This document shows positions 46,194 through 54,459 of a stretch of DNA of 64,000 nucleotides, piece by piece. This DNA comes from JBBSNV01 sp964458605. Its GTDB lineage: Bacteria; Pseudomonadota; Alphaproteobacteria; Reyranellales; JAQSWP01. Numbering within the stretch: position 1 is the first letter of the stretch; every line of letters starts with the position of its first letter. The stretch is taken from the NCBI GenBank assembly GCA_964458605.1, contig CAYWLS010000005.1:93921-157920 (forward strand), in the 5' to 3' direction. Made by a program: the position numbers and the translations under genes. Under the pieces are notes generated by a model. That model was not told where the DNA came from, searched no databases, and worked only from the letters and a program-made list of their open reading frames with translations.

Positions 46194-47611
46194 AGCTCGT
46201 CGCGCGCGCCGTTGCCGCCGGCGGTGTTGCCGCCGCCGCCGCCGCCGGCCGGGGCCACGCCGGCGCTACCCGTACCGCTGCCCGAGCCCGCGCCGCCATT
46301 GCCGGCATATTTGCTGGTGCCGGCCGTGACGGCGCTCTTGCTGCCGCCCGAACCGCCGCCCCACACCGAGCTGTGGCCGGCATCGCCATAGACGCTGGCC
46401 GCGCCGAAGAAGCAGCTCTCGTAGCTCGGCACCATGCACACCGTGCCGTTGGCGGGATCGCCGGGATTGGAGTTGCCGACAGCGGAGAATTCGAGCACGC
46501 CGGCCGAGACGGCGCGTCCGCCATAGGCGATCTGGCTGCCGTCGTAGGGAGACCCGCCGCCCTTGCCGCCGTCGCCGCCATTGACCGCCAGCCAGGCGCC
46601 GAAGCTGGTGCTGCCGCCGGCCGCGCCGTCGCCGTTGGTCGAGGTCTTGCCCGCGCCGCCGCCGCCGATCGTCACCGTCTCGCTCGACCCCAGCAGCGAC
46701 AGCGGCAGCATGCGCCAGGCGAAGCCGCCGCCCGCGCCGCCCGCTGCCGAATTGCCGCGCCCGCCGCCGCCGCCGGCCGACCAGGCGAACACGATCGCCA
46801 TGCTGCCGGCGCCGGGCTTGGTCCAGGTGCCGCCGCTTGTGAAAGTTTGAACGTTGAGCGCGCCGGACGTGCCGGTGGCGCCGGTCGCCCCGGTCGGGCC
46901 GGCGCCGCCGGTGGCGCCCGTAGCCCCCGTGGCGCCGGTGGCGCCGGTTTTGCCCGTGCCGCCGGTAGCGCCGGTATTGCCGGTGGCGCCGGTCGGCCCG
47001 GTGGGTGCGCCCGACGGGCCGGTGGGACCGGTGACGCCGGTGGGTCCGGTCAGGCCGGCGCCGGTCGCCCCGCTGGGGCCGGTCGGCCCGGTCGGACCGG
47101 TGGGACCGATCGGGCCGGTCACGCCGGCGCTCACGATCGGCGCGCCCGCACCGTCGAACGCCAGCACCTTGTTGGCGCGCGCGGCCGGGCCCGGCAGATC
47201 GGCCAGCGCCGCCTCCGGCACCGGCAGGCGCAAGCCCCGGCCGACCAGCTCGGCGAGCTGCTGGGCCTGCATGTCGAGGATATCGAGCCCGCCCTCCACC
47301 GCTTCGGCATAGAAGGCGCCCTGGTTGGCCAGGTCGGTGGGCTGCTGGTACGGCACGGTGCGGATCAGGGTCAGCGTCTGGCCGGTCGCCAGCGGGCTCC
47401 CCGACAGCGGATAGCTGAAGCTGCCGCCGGCCGGATTGCCGCAACCGGCGATGCTGTACTGCGCCGGATCGATCAGCGACGTGACGCCGGCGCCATCGGT
47501 CAGATAGAGCGCCGCCTGATCCGGCGCGGGAATGATAAAATTATAATCGAAGACGGTGGTGGCGCCGTCGCCCAGGACGACAATCTTGACGGTCTGCGTG
47601 CCGATGGTCAT
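46175..47611 (-). CDS. tail fibre with collagen-like repeats
   Basis: 478 residues. The N-terminal part (about 1-130) resembles the virion-attachment domain of T7 gp17 (VFDYNFIIPAPDQAALYLTD; LATGQTLTLIRTVPYQQPTDL; AVEGGLDILDMQAQQL). A collagen-like region of GPTGPTG/GATGATG triplets (about 165-245) and a glycine-rich C-terminal domain follow (SAGGGGGRGNSAAGGAGGG). It is probably the receptor-binding fibre. A short copy of the gp16-like gene start lies just upstream. Confidence 0.82.
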   Translation of the reverse strand: MTIGTQTVKIVVLGDGATTVFDYNFIIPAPDQAALYLTDGAGVTSLIDPAQYSIAGCGNPAGGSFSYPLSGSPLATGQTLTLIRTVPYQQPTDLANQGAFYAEAVEGGLDILDMQAQQLAELVGRGLRLPVPEAALADLPGPAARANKVLAFDGAGAPIVSAGVTGPIGPTGPTGPTGPSGATGAGLTGPTGVTGPTGPSGAPTGPTGATGNTGATGGTGKTGATGATGATGATGGAGPTGATGATGTSGALNVQTFTSGGTWTKPGAGSMAIVFAWSAGGGGGRGNSAAGGAGGGFAWRMLPLSLLGSSETVTIGGGGAGKTSTNGDGAAGGSTSFGAWLAVNGGDGGKGGGSPYDGSQIAYGGRAVSAGVLEFSAVGNSNPGDPANGTVCMVPSYESCFFGAASVYGDAGHSSVWGGGSGGSKSAVTAGTSKYAGNGGAGSGSGTGSAGVAPAGGGGGGNTAGGNGARDELWVVVI

Positions 47612-47796
47612 GCCCTGCCCTTCGCGCGTCGGTCACGGCGCTCCTCCACCGGCATTGTCTTGGCGTCGCCGCTTGGCGCGGCGATCGTAGCCAGGGTGGT
47701 AAGCCCGCGACCGGTTGGCGAGCAACAATCAGCTATTCACAGGGGGGCGGAGGCGTGGCCAATTGGTCATGGCGGCGATCCAATTCGCCAACGGCT

Positions 47797-48075
47797 TGGA
47801 CCAGGCGGCAAAGACGTGCTGGGTATTACCGCCGATGCCCCGGCTTCCGAGCAGCGGTGCATCACCGTCCGCAACGGCGCCCCGCCGATGCCGGCCAGCG
47901 CATTGTCCGGCAGCGATGCCGCGCCATGAACTGCCCCGGCAGCGAATGCCACCAGCCGTCGCCGAACTTCGCCGCCAGGTACTGGCCCAGCGGCGTCTCG
48001 TAATCCGTCAGCGCCTGAAAGTACCCCCCGCATCCGCTACACGATCGCTCTCGATCGGATCAAGCAGGTCCACCA
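47797..48075 (-). pseudogene. 5' remnant of a second gp16-like gene (direct repeat of 50312-50605)
   Basis: This stretch repeats the first about 290 bases of the gp16-like toxin gene with scattered mismatches and small deletions. The shared peptide SLPDNALAGIGGAPLRTVMH is still readable. No intact start or continuing frame remains. Together with 50312-50605 it forms direct repeats that bracket the toxin tip and both immunity-like genes. The rest of 47612-48187 holds no gene I can support. Confidence 0.8.
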
Positions 48076-48141
48076 GCCCGGCCCCTCATGCTCGAAGCCG
48101 GCAACACAACGATATTTATGCCCGGCACTTTGCTCATCGAC

Positions 48142-48167
48142 CACTCGATAGTCGCAACCATCGAGTG
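48142..48167 (-). terminator. hairpin downstream of the immunity genes
   Basis: CACTCGAT (48142-48149) and ATCGAGTG (48160-48167) form a perfect 8-bp stem with a 10-base loop, 20 bases after the last immunity-like gene. No T-run is present, so termination is only possible. Confidence 0.35.
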
Positions 48168-48187
48168 ATACCAGAACAGCCGCTGCA

Positions 48188-48580
48188 TCAGGTCGGGTTT
48201 CGTTCCACAGATTGCGCCGCGCCGGGCGGCCTCATGCCGAACTGCGCATAGAAACCCTCGAGGCTCATCACCTCGACCGGCACGATCACCGACTTGTCCT
48301 CGCGGCTGCGCAACGCATGGATCTCCAGCATATGCGGTGTCGGCGGATAGGTACAAACTACCTGGATCACCGCCGCCTTGCCGACCACGCTGGCGTCGAA
48401 ATTCTCCATGGCGCCCGACGTGATGATCTTGAGATAGCCGGCGAGCTTCCTGTGCAACAATTGCTCACGCTCACCCGCGTCTGCGATCGGCTCGGCGTCG
48501 AAGATCACCATGGCGATACGTCCGTCTTCGTCCGGCAGCCGCACCGCCATGTCGAGATTGGTCGGTTCGTTCAATGCCAT
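48188..48580 (-). CDS. DUF6572-like immunity-type protein (Imm2)
   Basis: 130 residues, starting inside the stop of the preceding gene (TAATG). Family-type features are DMAVRLPDEDGRIAMVIFD, REQLLHRKLAGYLKIITSGAM and VIQVVCTYPPTPHMLEI. It is paralogous to 35877-36227 and to the second half of 36276-37037. Its position right after a toxin-like gene supports an antidote role. Confidence 0.65.
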   Translation of the reverse strand: MALNEPTNLDMAVRLPDEDGRIAMVIFDAEPIADAGEREQLLHRKLAGYLKIITSGAMENFDASVVGKAAVIQVVCTYPPTPHMLEIHALRSREDKSVIVPVEVMSLEGFYAQFGMRPPGAAQSVERNPT

Positions 48581-48978
48581 TACAGGAACTCCTCGCCGAC
48601 CGTCTCCCACTCCTCGCCGGATTTCAGGCGACGCTGGATTTCCCTTACAGTGAAAATCACGCCGTATTCATTACAAATGAATAAATTATCAGTAGCTGGA
48701 AGCCGGCTGACCGCTAAGTTAACTGACACCGAGTTTCTGAACGGTAGACCCGCAAAAAAAGGGCGACCAATCAAAGCGAGTAATCTGACCTTCTCATCTG
48801 GTTCGAATTCTGCCAGCACAGAATCCGTCCCTCCCAAATCGATATGAAACCAACCCCAGTCATCATTCTGAACCACCAACCTTTCACCATAAACCGCAGC
48901 TTTGCCAATATCGTGGTACAGATCGGCAAGGGCGGGCAGGTCAAGATCTCTCTCGGAAACAATGATCATCTCTTTCAT
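48580..48978 (-). CDS. immunity-type protein (Imm1)
   Basis: 132 residues beginning 7 bases after the toxin stop. It is soluble and acidic, with VVQNDDWGWFHIDLGG, LALIGRPFFAGLPFRNSVSVN and a closing helix REIQRRLKSGEEW. The same closing helix appears in the first half of the fused protein at 36276-37037. No known family is recognised. The low GC of this gene contrasts with the phage genes around it. Confidence 0.62.
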   Translation of the reverse strand: MKEMIIVSERDLDLPALADLYHDIGKAAVYGERLVVQNDDWGWFHIDLGGTDSVLAEFEPDEKVRLLALIGRPFFAGLPFRNSVSVNLAVSRLPATDNLFICNEYGVIFTVREIQRRLKSGEEWETVGEEFL

Positions 48979-48985
48979 GCGCGCC

Positions 48986-50605
48986 TCATGGTTTGATAAC
49001 CTCTCTGAGCAGCTTTTCGTCTTTGGTCACCAGTCCCCCTGCATTGCCAATGCCTCGAATGATGCTAGGACCCAAATCTGGTCCATAGCCGATAGTCGGA
49101 AAGCCAGTTAGCTTTTCGTACCGTAATACTTGATGGGTAAGTTTTCCGCCTGTTCCTGCTTTTACCTGGATCACTGCATTGCGAGTCAAGATATCGATTT
49201 CTCCTACTTTATCTCCAGTATGCGGGTCGATTAGCTCGCAATTAGTGCAAACGACATGTCCCGGATTGTCCCGCTCGATTTCATTGGCGCGGTCAGCTAC
49301 ATGCTTATCGGTCGACGCAAAGCTTCGTCTGCCATCCTTGCCGATGCTGATCGGGGTCGTTTCCTTTAGCACGAGTTTAGGAGAGGTTATGCCCTTGGCA
49401 TAGTTGGCCATGCCAAAATGTACCTGGTCGGCCCGATATTTGTAGCCGTTGTCGATGAAATCTTGAATAGCGACACCAAACAATTTGTGTTTGTCTGCCA
49501 GACTCATCTGATCGAGGAGTTGTTCGATAGGCGTATTGCCTAATGCACCGGTCACCCGTGCGCCGGATTTTGCAGGAACAGAAGCTACTGAAAGTTGTTG
49601 GCTGGTTACTCCGCTCATCCCCGCAGGTGACTGCGTCGGTACAACGGTGTTTGGGCCTAGCCCAGATGCATTAGCCAAGGGATTTCCTGGAGTAACGCCA
49701 CTTGGCATGCTCTGAGTTTGTAATGAAACTTTCCCGCCAACCGGCTCCTGGGGCGACCGCAGGATGCGGACACCATGGGCGCCCGCGCCCACCACGCTGC
49801 CCAGCGCCGCCGCCAGCCCCGCATTGCGCCAGATCTCGCTGTCGCTTAGCGTCTCGCCCCAGCGCGCCAGCGGCTGCTTGATCGCATAGCCCTGCACCAC
49901 CGCCGGCAGCGCGCCGCTCAGCGCCCCGATGCCGCCAGCCTTCGCCAGTGTCAGGCCACCGGTACGCGCCAGCCCCAGCACCAGCTTGCCTCCCGCGCCC
50001 CAGCCCAGCAGGTTGGTCGGGTCCGCCGCGCCCCCCGCCATCCCCGCCAGGAACCCCAACGTGCCGCTCAGCACGCCATCCGGCCGATGCGCGATCAGCC
50101 AGTCCCGCACCCGGTTGGTGTCGTAGATCGCCGCCTTCGCCTTGGCCCGCGCCGGCGTCATGAACGGCTCGAACGGCATGTCCCGATAGTCCGGCGACGC
50201 CCGCCACTCGGCCTCGGTGTAGAACCTGTAGCCCGCCTGCTTCAGCACCTGCTCAACCTGCGGCAGGACCTGCTGCCGCTGCCCCGCCGGCAGGGCGTTC
50301 AACCGCTCCATGACCAGGTCCTGCGGCAACGGCGTGCTGGGCATCGCCACCGACGCCCCCGGCTGCCGCGCGGCCACCGGGATCAGGTGCATCACCGTCC
50401 TCAACGGCGCCCCGCCGATACCTGCCAGCGCATTGTCCGGCAGCGATGCTGCCGCCATGAACTGCCCCGGCAGCGAATGCCACCAGCCGTCGCCGAACTT
50501 CGCCGCCAGGTACTGGCCCAACGGCGTCTCGTAATCCGTCAGCGCCTGAAAGTAGTCCCCCGCATCCGCCACACGATCGCTCTCGATCGGATCAAGCAGG
50601 TTCAT
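48986..50605 (-). CDS. gp16-like internal virion (ejection) protein with C-terminal nuclease-like toxin tip
   Basis: 539 residues. Residues 1-288 are the phage part: MPFEPFMTPARAKAKAAIYD, then Gly/Ala-rich hydrophobic segments with ADPTNLLGW, as in membrane-crossing ejection proteins. It occupies the T7 gene 16 slot but is far shorter than T7 gp16. Residues about 290-539 form the tip: ANEIERDNPGHVVCTNC (C453, C456), then GEIDILTRNAVIQVKAG. E469, D471 and Q480-x-K482 fit a PD-(D/E)XK nuclease core. The start overlaps the gp15-like stop (ATGA). GC drops sharply near 49,740, at the domain border. Confidence 0.78.
   Translation of the reverse strand: MNLLDPIESDRVADAGDYFQALTDYETPLGQYLAAKFGDGWWHSLPGQFMAAASLPDNALAGIGGAPLRTVMHLIPVAARQPGASVAMPSTPLPQDLVMERLNALPAGQRQQVLPQVEQVLKQAGYRFYTEAEWRASPDYRDMPFEPFMTPARAKAKAAIYDTNRVRDWLIAHRPDGVLSGTLGFLAGMAGGAADPTNLLGWGAGGKLVLGLARTGGLTLAKAGGIGALSGALPAVVQGYAIKQPLARWGETLSDSEIWRNAGLAAALGSVVGAGAHGVRILRSPQEPVGGKVSLQTQSMPSGVTPGNPLANASGLGPNTVVPTQSPAGMSGVTSQQLSVASVPAKSGARVTGALGNTPIEQLLDQMSLADKHKLFGVAIQDFIDNGYKYRADQVHFGMANYAKGITSPKLVLKETTPISIGKDGRRSFASTDKHVADRANEIERDNPGHVVCTNCELIDPHTGDKVGEIDILTRNAVIQVKAGTGGKLTHQVLRYEKLTGFPTIGYGPDLGPSIIRGIGNAGGLVTKDEKLLREVIKP
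50312..50605 (-). repeat. direct-repeat partner of 47797-48075
   Basis: The first about 98 codons of the gp16-like toxin gene. The two copies share long identical runs such as the stretch encoding GWWHSLPGQFM and the one encoding DPIESD, in the same orientation, about 2.5 kb apart. Confidence 0.8.
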
Positions 50606-53355
50606 TGCGGCAGCCCATCGATGGCGTAGCTGGGGAGCTGATACTGCGCAGGGTAGCCCAATAGCATCCCGGGAGGCAGCACCGCCCAATCGCGGTGCTC
50701 CTTGCCGAGCGCCAGCACTTGATCAAGTGTGAAGACGAGCGGGCGGCCGGTTTCGTCCGGCAGCAACTTGCCGCTGCTCAACACCAACGCATATTCGCCG
50801 TCCTTGCCGCTCTTGAAATCGATCCAGCGGGCCTTGGCGCTCTCTTGCGCTGCCGTTGCTTTGGCCATTTCCACCAGTTGCGAATCATCCTCGGGCAATC
50901 GCTTGAGGAAGTAGTTGGCGATCAGTTGGCCGCGCAAATAGTGAAATCCTTGAATCAGGCGTTCTTTATCCCCTTCCGCCGCCCGAGGAATGAATGCCGC
51001 CACCAAATTCTGATCGATCAACGGCACACGATCGCCCATCACCGCGCCAATTCCCGCGCCTGGATCGGGCCGATCGCGCGCTACATTGGCGATCATCGTC
51101 GCTTCTTCTATGCCCCTGTTGCGATAGTCTTCGTTATGCGTCCATTGTGTCGTCATCTCGTAAACGGCAAAATATGGCGCAAACGGACTCATCTTGCGAA
51201 GCAGGTCGGCATGCTCGTCTGGGCTCAGCTTATGATGGGCGACGATGCTGGATTGAAGGAGATCCAGGGCTCCATCCTCATTGCCGCGACCGGCGGCCTG
51301 CACTATGTAGGGCAGCGTCTTGGGCAAACCTGCATCCATCAATTGCTGCAGCGCTGCCCGCTTGATTTCATCATTACCCAGCTTGGTGACTGTCCATATC
51401 GCTGCCAGTTTGCCGGCGGGATCGGCGGCCTTGCGGAAGGCGCTGACCATGCCATTGACCATGCCCTGCGGCATGGGCGATGGGTTGCTCGCGCCGATGT
51501 GGCGCAAGAAGCTGATGCCGAGGTCGGTGGCCTTCTGCCAATCCTTTGGATCGCCGGTCTGCTGGGCGTTTGCGAAAGCGGCCCGAGTCGCATTGTCGTT
51601 GGCGATCGCATAGCCCATGCCGTCGTCGCGCAAAGCTTTGTTTCGAGCCTCATATAAATCCTGCGCCTGGTGCAGAAGTTTGAACCGGACAATCTTTTCC
51701 TGAACGATGTCGGAGTCCGGTTCCGTTGGACCAGGCAGGTACAATGCGTCGTTGGGCCGATGGCGGACGAAATAGTCCTGCAATCCATTGTCGCCCATCG
51801 TCTGCACGTTGGTCGGGCTTGGTATGAATGTGTTCTTGCCGTCGTCGCCGACTATCCATTCTCCTCCCTGGAAACCATCAACACCGTTATATTTGCTTCC
51901 CATCGAGAAGGTCGGATTGTTGGGCTTTTTGAATTCGTCCAACTGGTCGCCGTCACTGAGCGGCCCGCCATTTGTCTTCAAGTAGTGGCCACGCACATCG
52001 TATGTGTTGATATCTTTCGAAACATCGATGCCAAACTGATCTCTATAGGTCGTCACCCAGTTTTCGTAGCCGATTTCCTGCTTCGAATTTAGCTCGGTGT
52101 TGTAGCGGTCCCTCAAATCGCGCGATGCGGCGGGTGCGGTCGACCGGGCTTCGGATCCGAGGTAGGTCCGCACTTCATCGGAATATTTGCCGCGACCGGT
52201 ATCGAGATCGCGATAAAGATCGGCGATTTCCTGCTCGGTCATGTTATTGAACCCCTGCAGCATTTGCCCGCCCATACGGCTGATTTTGAGGCTGCCAACA
52301 ATGTTTTTGTATTGGTCGGGAAACAGCCTTTCGATCTCCGGCTCTGGAATCGGCAACGACAGATCGCCGATCCGATAGAGCGCTTCCAGTTTTTCGATGT
52401 GCTGCTGGAGCGCCGTCCGTTGCTGGGATAGAGCGACCTCATCCTTGGCAGCCATCTGCCTTGCGCGCGTTACGGCAAGGAAGTTACGCCCCGGGTCCTT
52501 GAACAATTTTCCAGCCGCATCGATAAAAGCTTCGCCGCCGATCGGCTTGCCATCCGGCCCCGTGGACTTCGACAGTTTTTCCAGTTCCGCGTTGACGACC
52601 AGACTGTCGACTCGCGGCTTGAGATATTCCTCGAACTTGAGCCTGAGGGCCGGATCGAGGCGATCGCCCACCGCATTGAGCAAACCTTGCGCTGCGATCG
52701 GATTTTCCGCGGCCTTTTGACCGATCACAGCGCCATAGAATCGACTGTACCACTTGGTCTTTTCGTTCTCGGTCGTCGTGTCGTCCCAACCGAGCAGCGG
52801 GCGGATTTTGTCGATTTCGCCCATGCCGTGTTCGACCAGCCCTTGCAACCTCGCCGGGTCGTTGCGCGAGGCAATGCCGTCGCGAATATCGACATCGAGG
52901 GTCGCATTGGACGAATCGATGCTGGCTTGACGGTGTTGCTCGCGGGTGTGCGCTTCGCCAAGCTCCAGCGCGTTGCCGAAGGCCGCCTCCAGGTTCGGCT
53001 GGACCAACCGGCGCGCGCGCGGACTCAATCCAACAAGCAACTGCTGCTTGCGTGCCGTCAGATCCTTTACATAACCGTCGTGCGCCTGGACGGCGTGTGC
53101 GCCACGCTTGTCGAGGAAACTGTTGGTTGCCTCGATGTTGTCGGCGCGAAACTTGTTCAACGCATCGTTCGCCGCGCTTTCGTCGGCCAATGCCTTGTAG
53201 TGGCCGTAGATTTTGGTTGCGGTGTCGGCTGCCTGCTGCAGCGCGTTGGCGTCTCGCCCGCCGAACGCCGTCACCGGCGCGTCCAGATTCTGGTAGGGCA
53301 GCGGCTGGCTCTCGAGCTCGGTGGTCGGGGCGTGAAGCGTGGGAACCTGTGCCAT
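50602..53355 (-). CDS. gp15-like internal virion protein
   Basis: 917 residues, large and mostly soluble, with many charged helices. Its place between the gp14-like and gp16-like genes and its size match T7 gp15, which forms the DNA-ejection conduit. The N terminus has ADESAANDALNKFRADNIEA and RLVQPNLEAAFGNALELGE, which are echoed in the solitary chimera at 37053-39707. The start overlaps the gp14-like stop. Confidence 0.75.
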   Translation of the reverse strand: MAQVPTLHAPTTELESQPLPYQNLDAPVTAFGGRDANALQQAADTATKIYGHYKALADESAANDALNKFRADNIEATNSFLDKRGAHAVQAHDGYVKDLTARKQQLLVGLSPRARRLVQPNLEAAFGNALELGEAHTREQHRQASIDSSNATLDVDIRDGIASRNDPARLQGLVEHGMGEIDKIRPLLGWDDTTTENEKTKWYSRFYGAVIGQKAAENPIAAQGLLNAVGDRLDPALRLKFEEYLKPRVDSLVVNAELEKLSKSTGPDGKPIGGEAFIDAAGKLFKDPGRNFLAVTRARQMAAKDEVALSQQRTALQQHIEKLEALYRIGDLSLPIPEPEIERLFPDQYKNIVGSLKISRMGGQMLQGFNNMTEQEIADLYRDLDTGRGKYSDEVRTYLGSEARSTAPAASRDLRDRYNTELNSKQEIGYENWVTTYRDQFGIDVSKDINTYDVRGHYLKTNGGPLSDGDQLDEFKKPNNPTFSMGSKYNGVDGFQGGEWIVGDDGKNTFIPSPTNVQTMGDNGLQDYFVRHRPNDALYLPGPTEPDSDIVQEKIVRFKLLHQAQDLYEARNKALRDDGMGYAIANDNATRAAFANAQQTGDPKDWQKATDLGISFLRHIGASNPSPMPQGMVNGMVSAFRKAADPAGKLAAIWTVTKLGNDEIKRAALQQLMDAGLPKTLPYIVQAAGRGNEDGALDLLQSSIVAHHKLSPDEHADLLRKMSPFAPYFAVYEMTTQWTHNEDYRNRGIEEATMIANVARDRPDPGAGIGAVMGDRVPLIDQNLVAAFIPRAAEGDKERLIQGFHYLRGQLIANYFLKRLPEDDSQLVEMAKATAAQESAKARWIDFKSGKDGEYALVLSSGKLLPDETGRPLVFTLDQVLALGKEHRDWAVLPPGMLLGYPAQYQLPSYAIDGLPQ

Positions 53356-53957
53356 CAGTAAATGATTCCCATGTCGCGCACGATATCCCGGGAGTCTGCG
53401 TAATTGAGGCCGTAGGTGCCGCCACCGCTTCCTGAACCGCCGCCGCCCGAAACGCCGCCGCCGCTTTTGCCGGCCGGGCCGATGCCGCCGAGCTGCATAT
53501 AGGCGCCGCCCACCGCCGAGGCGGCGCTCAACAGGCTGCCGAACAGTGTCGGTGCCGAAGCTTTGGCCAGCGCCGCTTGGTTGTCGTAATTGGTGGCTGC
53601 CGCCAATTGTCCGTAATACGCGCGGAAGGCGTCGTTGCGGACATTGTCGATGCCGAGATTGCCCAGCGCCGCGGTGCTGGCGCGCACGTCCTGGGCCGAG
53701 CCGCCATTGACGTCGAGCCCGTTGGCCGATTGCGCGGCGGTCTGCTGCCCGATCAGCCCGCGCACCTTCCAGGCCTCGCTCTGTTCCTTCTGCTGGCCGG
53801 CGCGCGCCACGGCGGTGGCATTGGCCCGGGCCGCGGCGGCGTTCTGCTGCGCCACCGCCGCGTTGTAGTCGGCCTGCTTCTTCTGCGCCGCGCTGCCGGC
53901 CACCGAGCTCAACCCGCTCAGCGCCATCAGCCCGATCGATACCGGATCAACGCCCAT
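53355..53957 (-). CDS. gp14-like internal virion protein
   Basis: 200 residues, Ala/Gln-rich. It has an N-terminal hydrophobic helix (DPVSIGLMALSGLSSVAGSA) and a coiled coil (QADYNAAVAQQNAAAARANA), then a Gly-rich end. This matches T7 gp14-type core proteins that enter the outer membrane during ejection. It overlaps the gp13-like gene by 11 bases. Confidence 0.78.
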   Translation of the reverse strand: MGVDPVSIGLMALSGLSSVAGSAAQKKQADYNAAVAQQNAAAARANATAVARAGQQKEQSEAWKVRGLIGQQTAAQSANGLDVNGGSAQDVRASTAALGNLGIDNVRNDAFRAYYGQLAAATNYDNQAALAKASAPTLFGSLLSAASAVGGAYMQLGGIGPAGKSGGGVSGGGGSGSGGGTYGLNYADSRDIVRDMGIIY

Positions 53958-54459
53958 GCTGCCTCCTGTGCAATTCCTGCCTGGTCCGTTTGCGCCTCAC
54001 CCGCATGAAGTCCCGCCCGCCATAGATCTCGATCTCGCCGTCTGCGAAGCCCAGCCATCTCAGCCAGCGCAGCGCCGCGCCGTAGTCCAGCGCCACCAGC
54101 GCCCGCAGCTCGCCGTGGCGCGCCTGCATATCCGCGACGAAGTCGCGCGAAGCCCTGAGAAACGCCAGCGCCTCGCCGTCGGCGGCGTGGCCGGAGAAGG
54201 CCCACAGATCGGCCGCGTCGCCCAGCAGGCTGGGCAGCGCATAGCCCCACATCGCCGCCACCTGAAGCTCGCCCTGCGCGTTGCGCACCAGCGCGCTCTG
54301 CGCCCGCACCGAGCAGCACAGCACCGCGTCCAGCGCCTCCAGCGGCGCGAAGCCCAGCGCTGCGATCTCCATCGCGTCGCCGGCGCGCAAAGTCTCGGCC
54401 AGCGCCTCGGCATGGGCGAAGCTGGCCTCGACGATCGCGATGCGCTCAGCCGCCTTCAT
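53947..54459 (-). CDS. gp13-like (DUF2833/GNAT-type) phage protein
   Basis: 170 residues from the ATG at 54459. The pattern GDAMEIAALGFAPLEAL, GELQVAAMWGYALPSLLGDAADLWAFS and ALRWLRWLGF is that of the acetyltransferase-like phage protein in the T7 gene 13 slot. It overlaps the tail tubular B gene by 14 bases. The role is accessory to virion assembly. Confidence 0.72.
   Translation of the reverse strand: MKAAERIAIVEASFAHAEALAETLRAGDAMEIAALGFAPLEALDAVLCCSVRAQSALVRNAQGELQVAAMWGYALPSLLGDAADLWAFSGHAADGEALAFLRASRDFVADMQARHGELRALVALDYGAALRWLRWLGFADGEIEIYGGRDFMRVRRKRTRQELHRRQHGR

Noticed and set aside
46860..47120. Repeated short GC-rich units that might suggest a CRISPR or satellite array
   Set aside because: They encode Gly-Pro-Thr/Gly-Ala-Thr collagen triplets in the tail fibre frame; there is no fixed repeat-spacer pattern.
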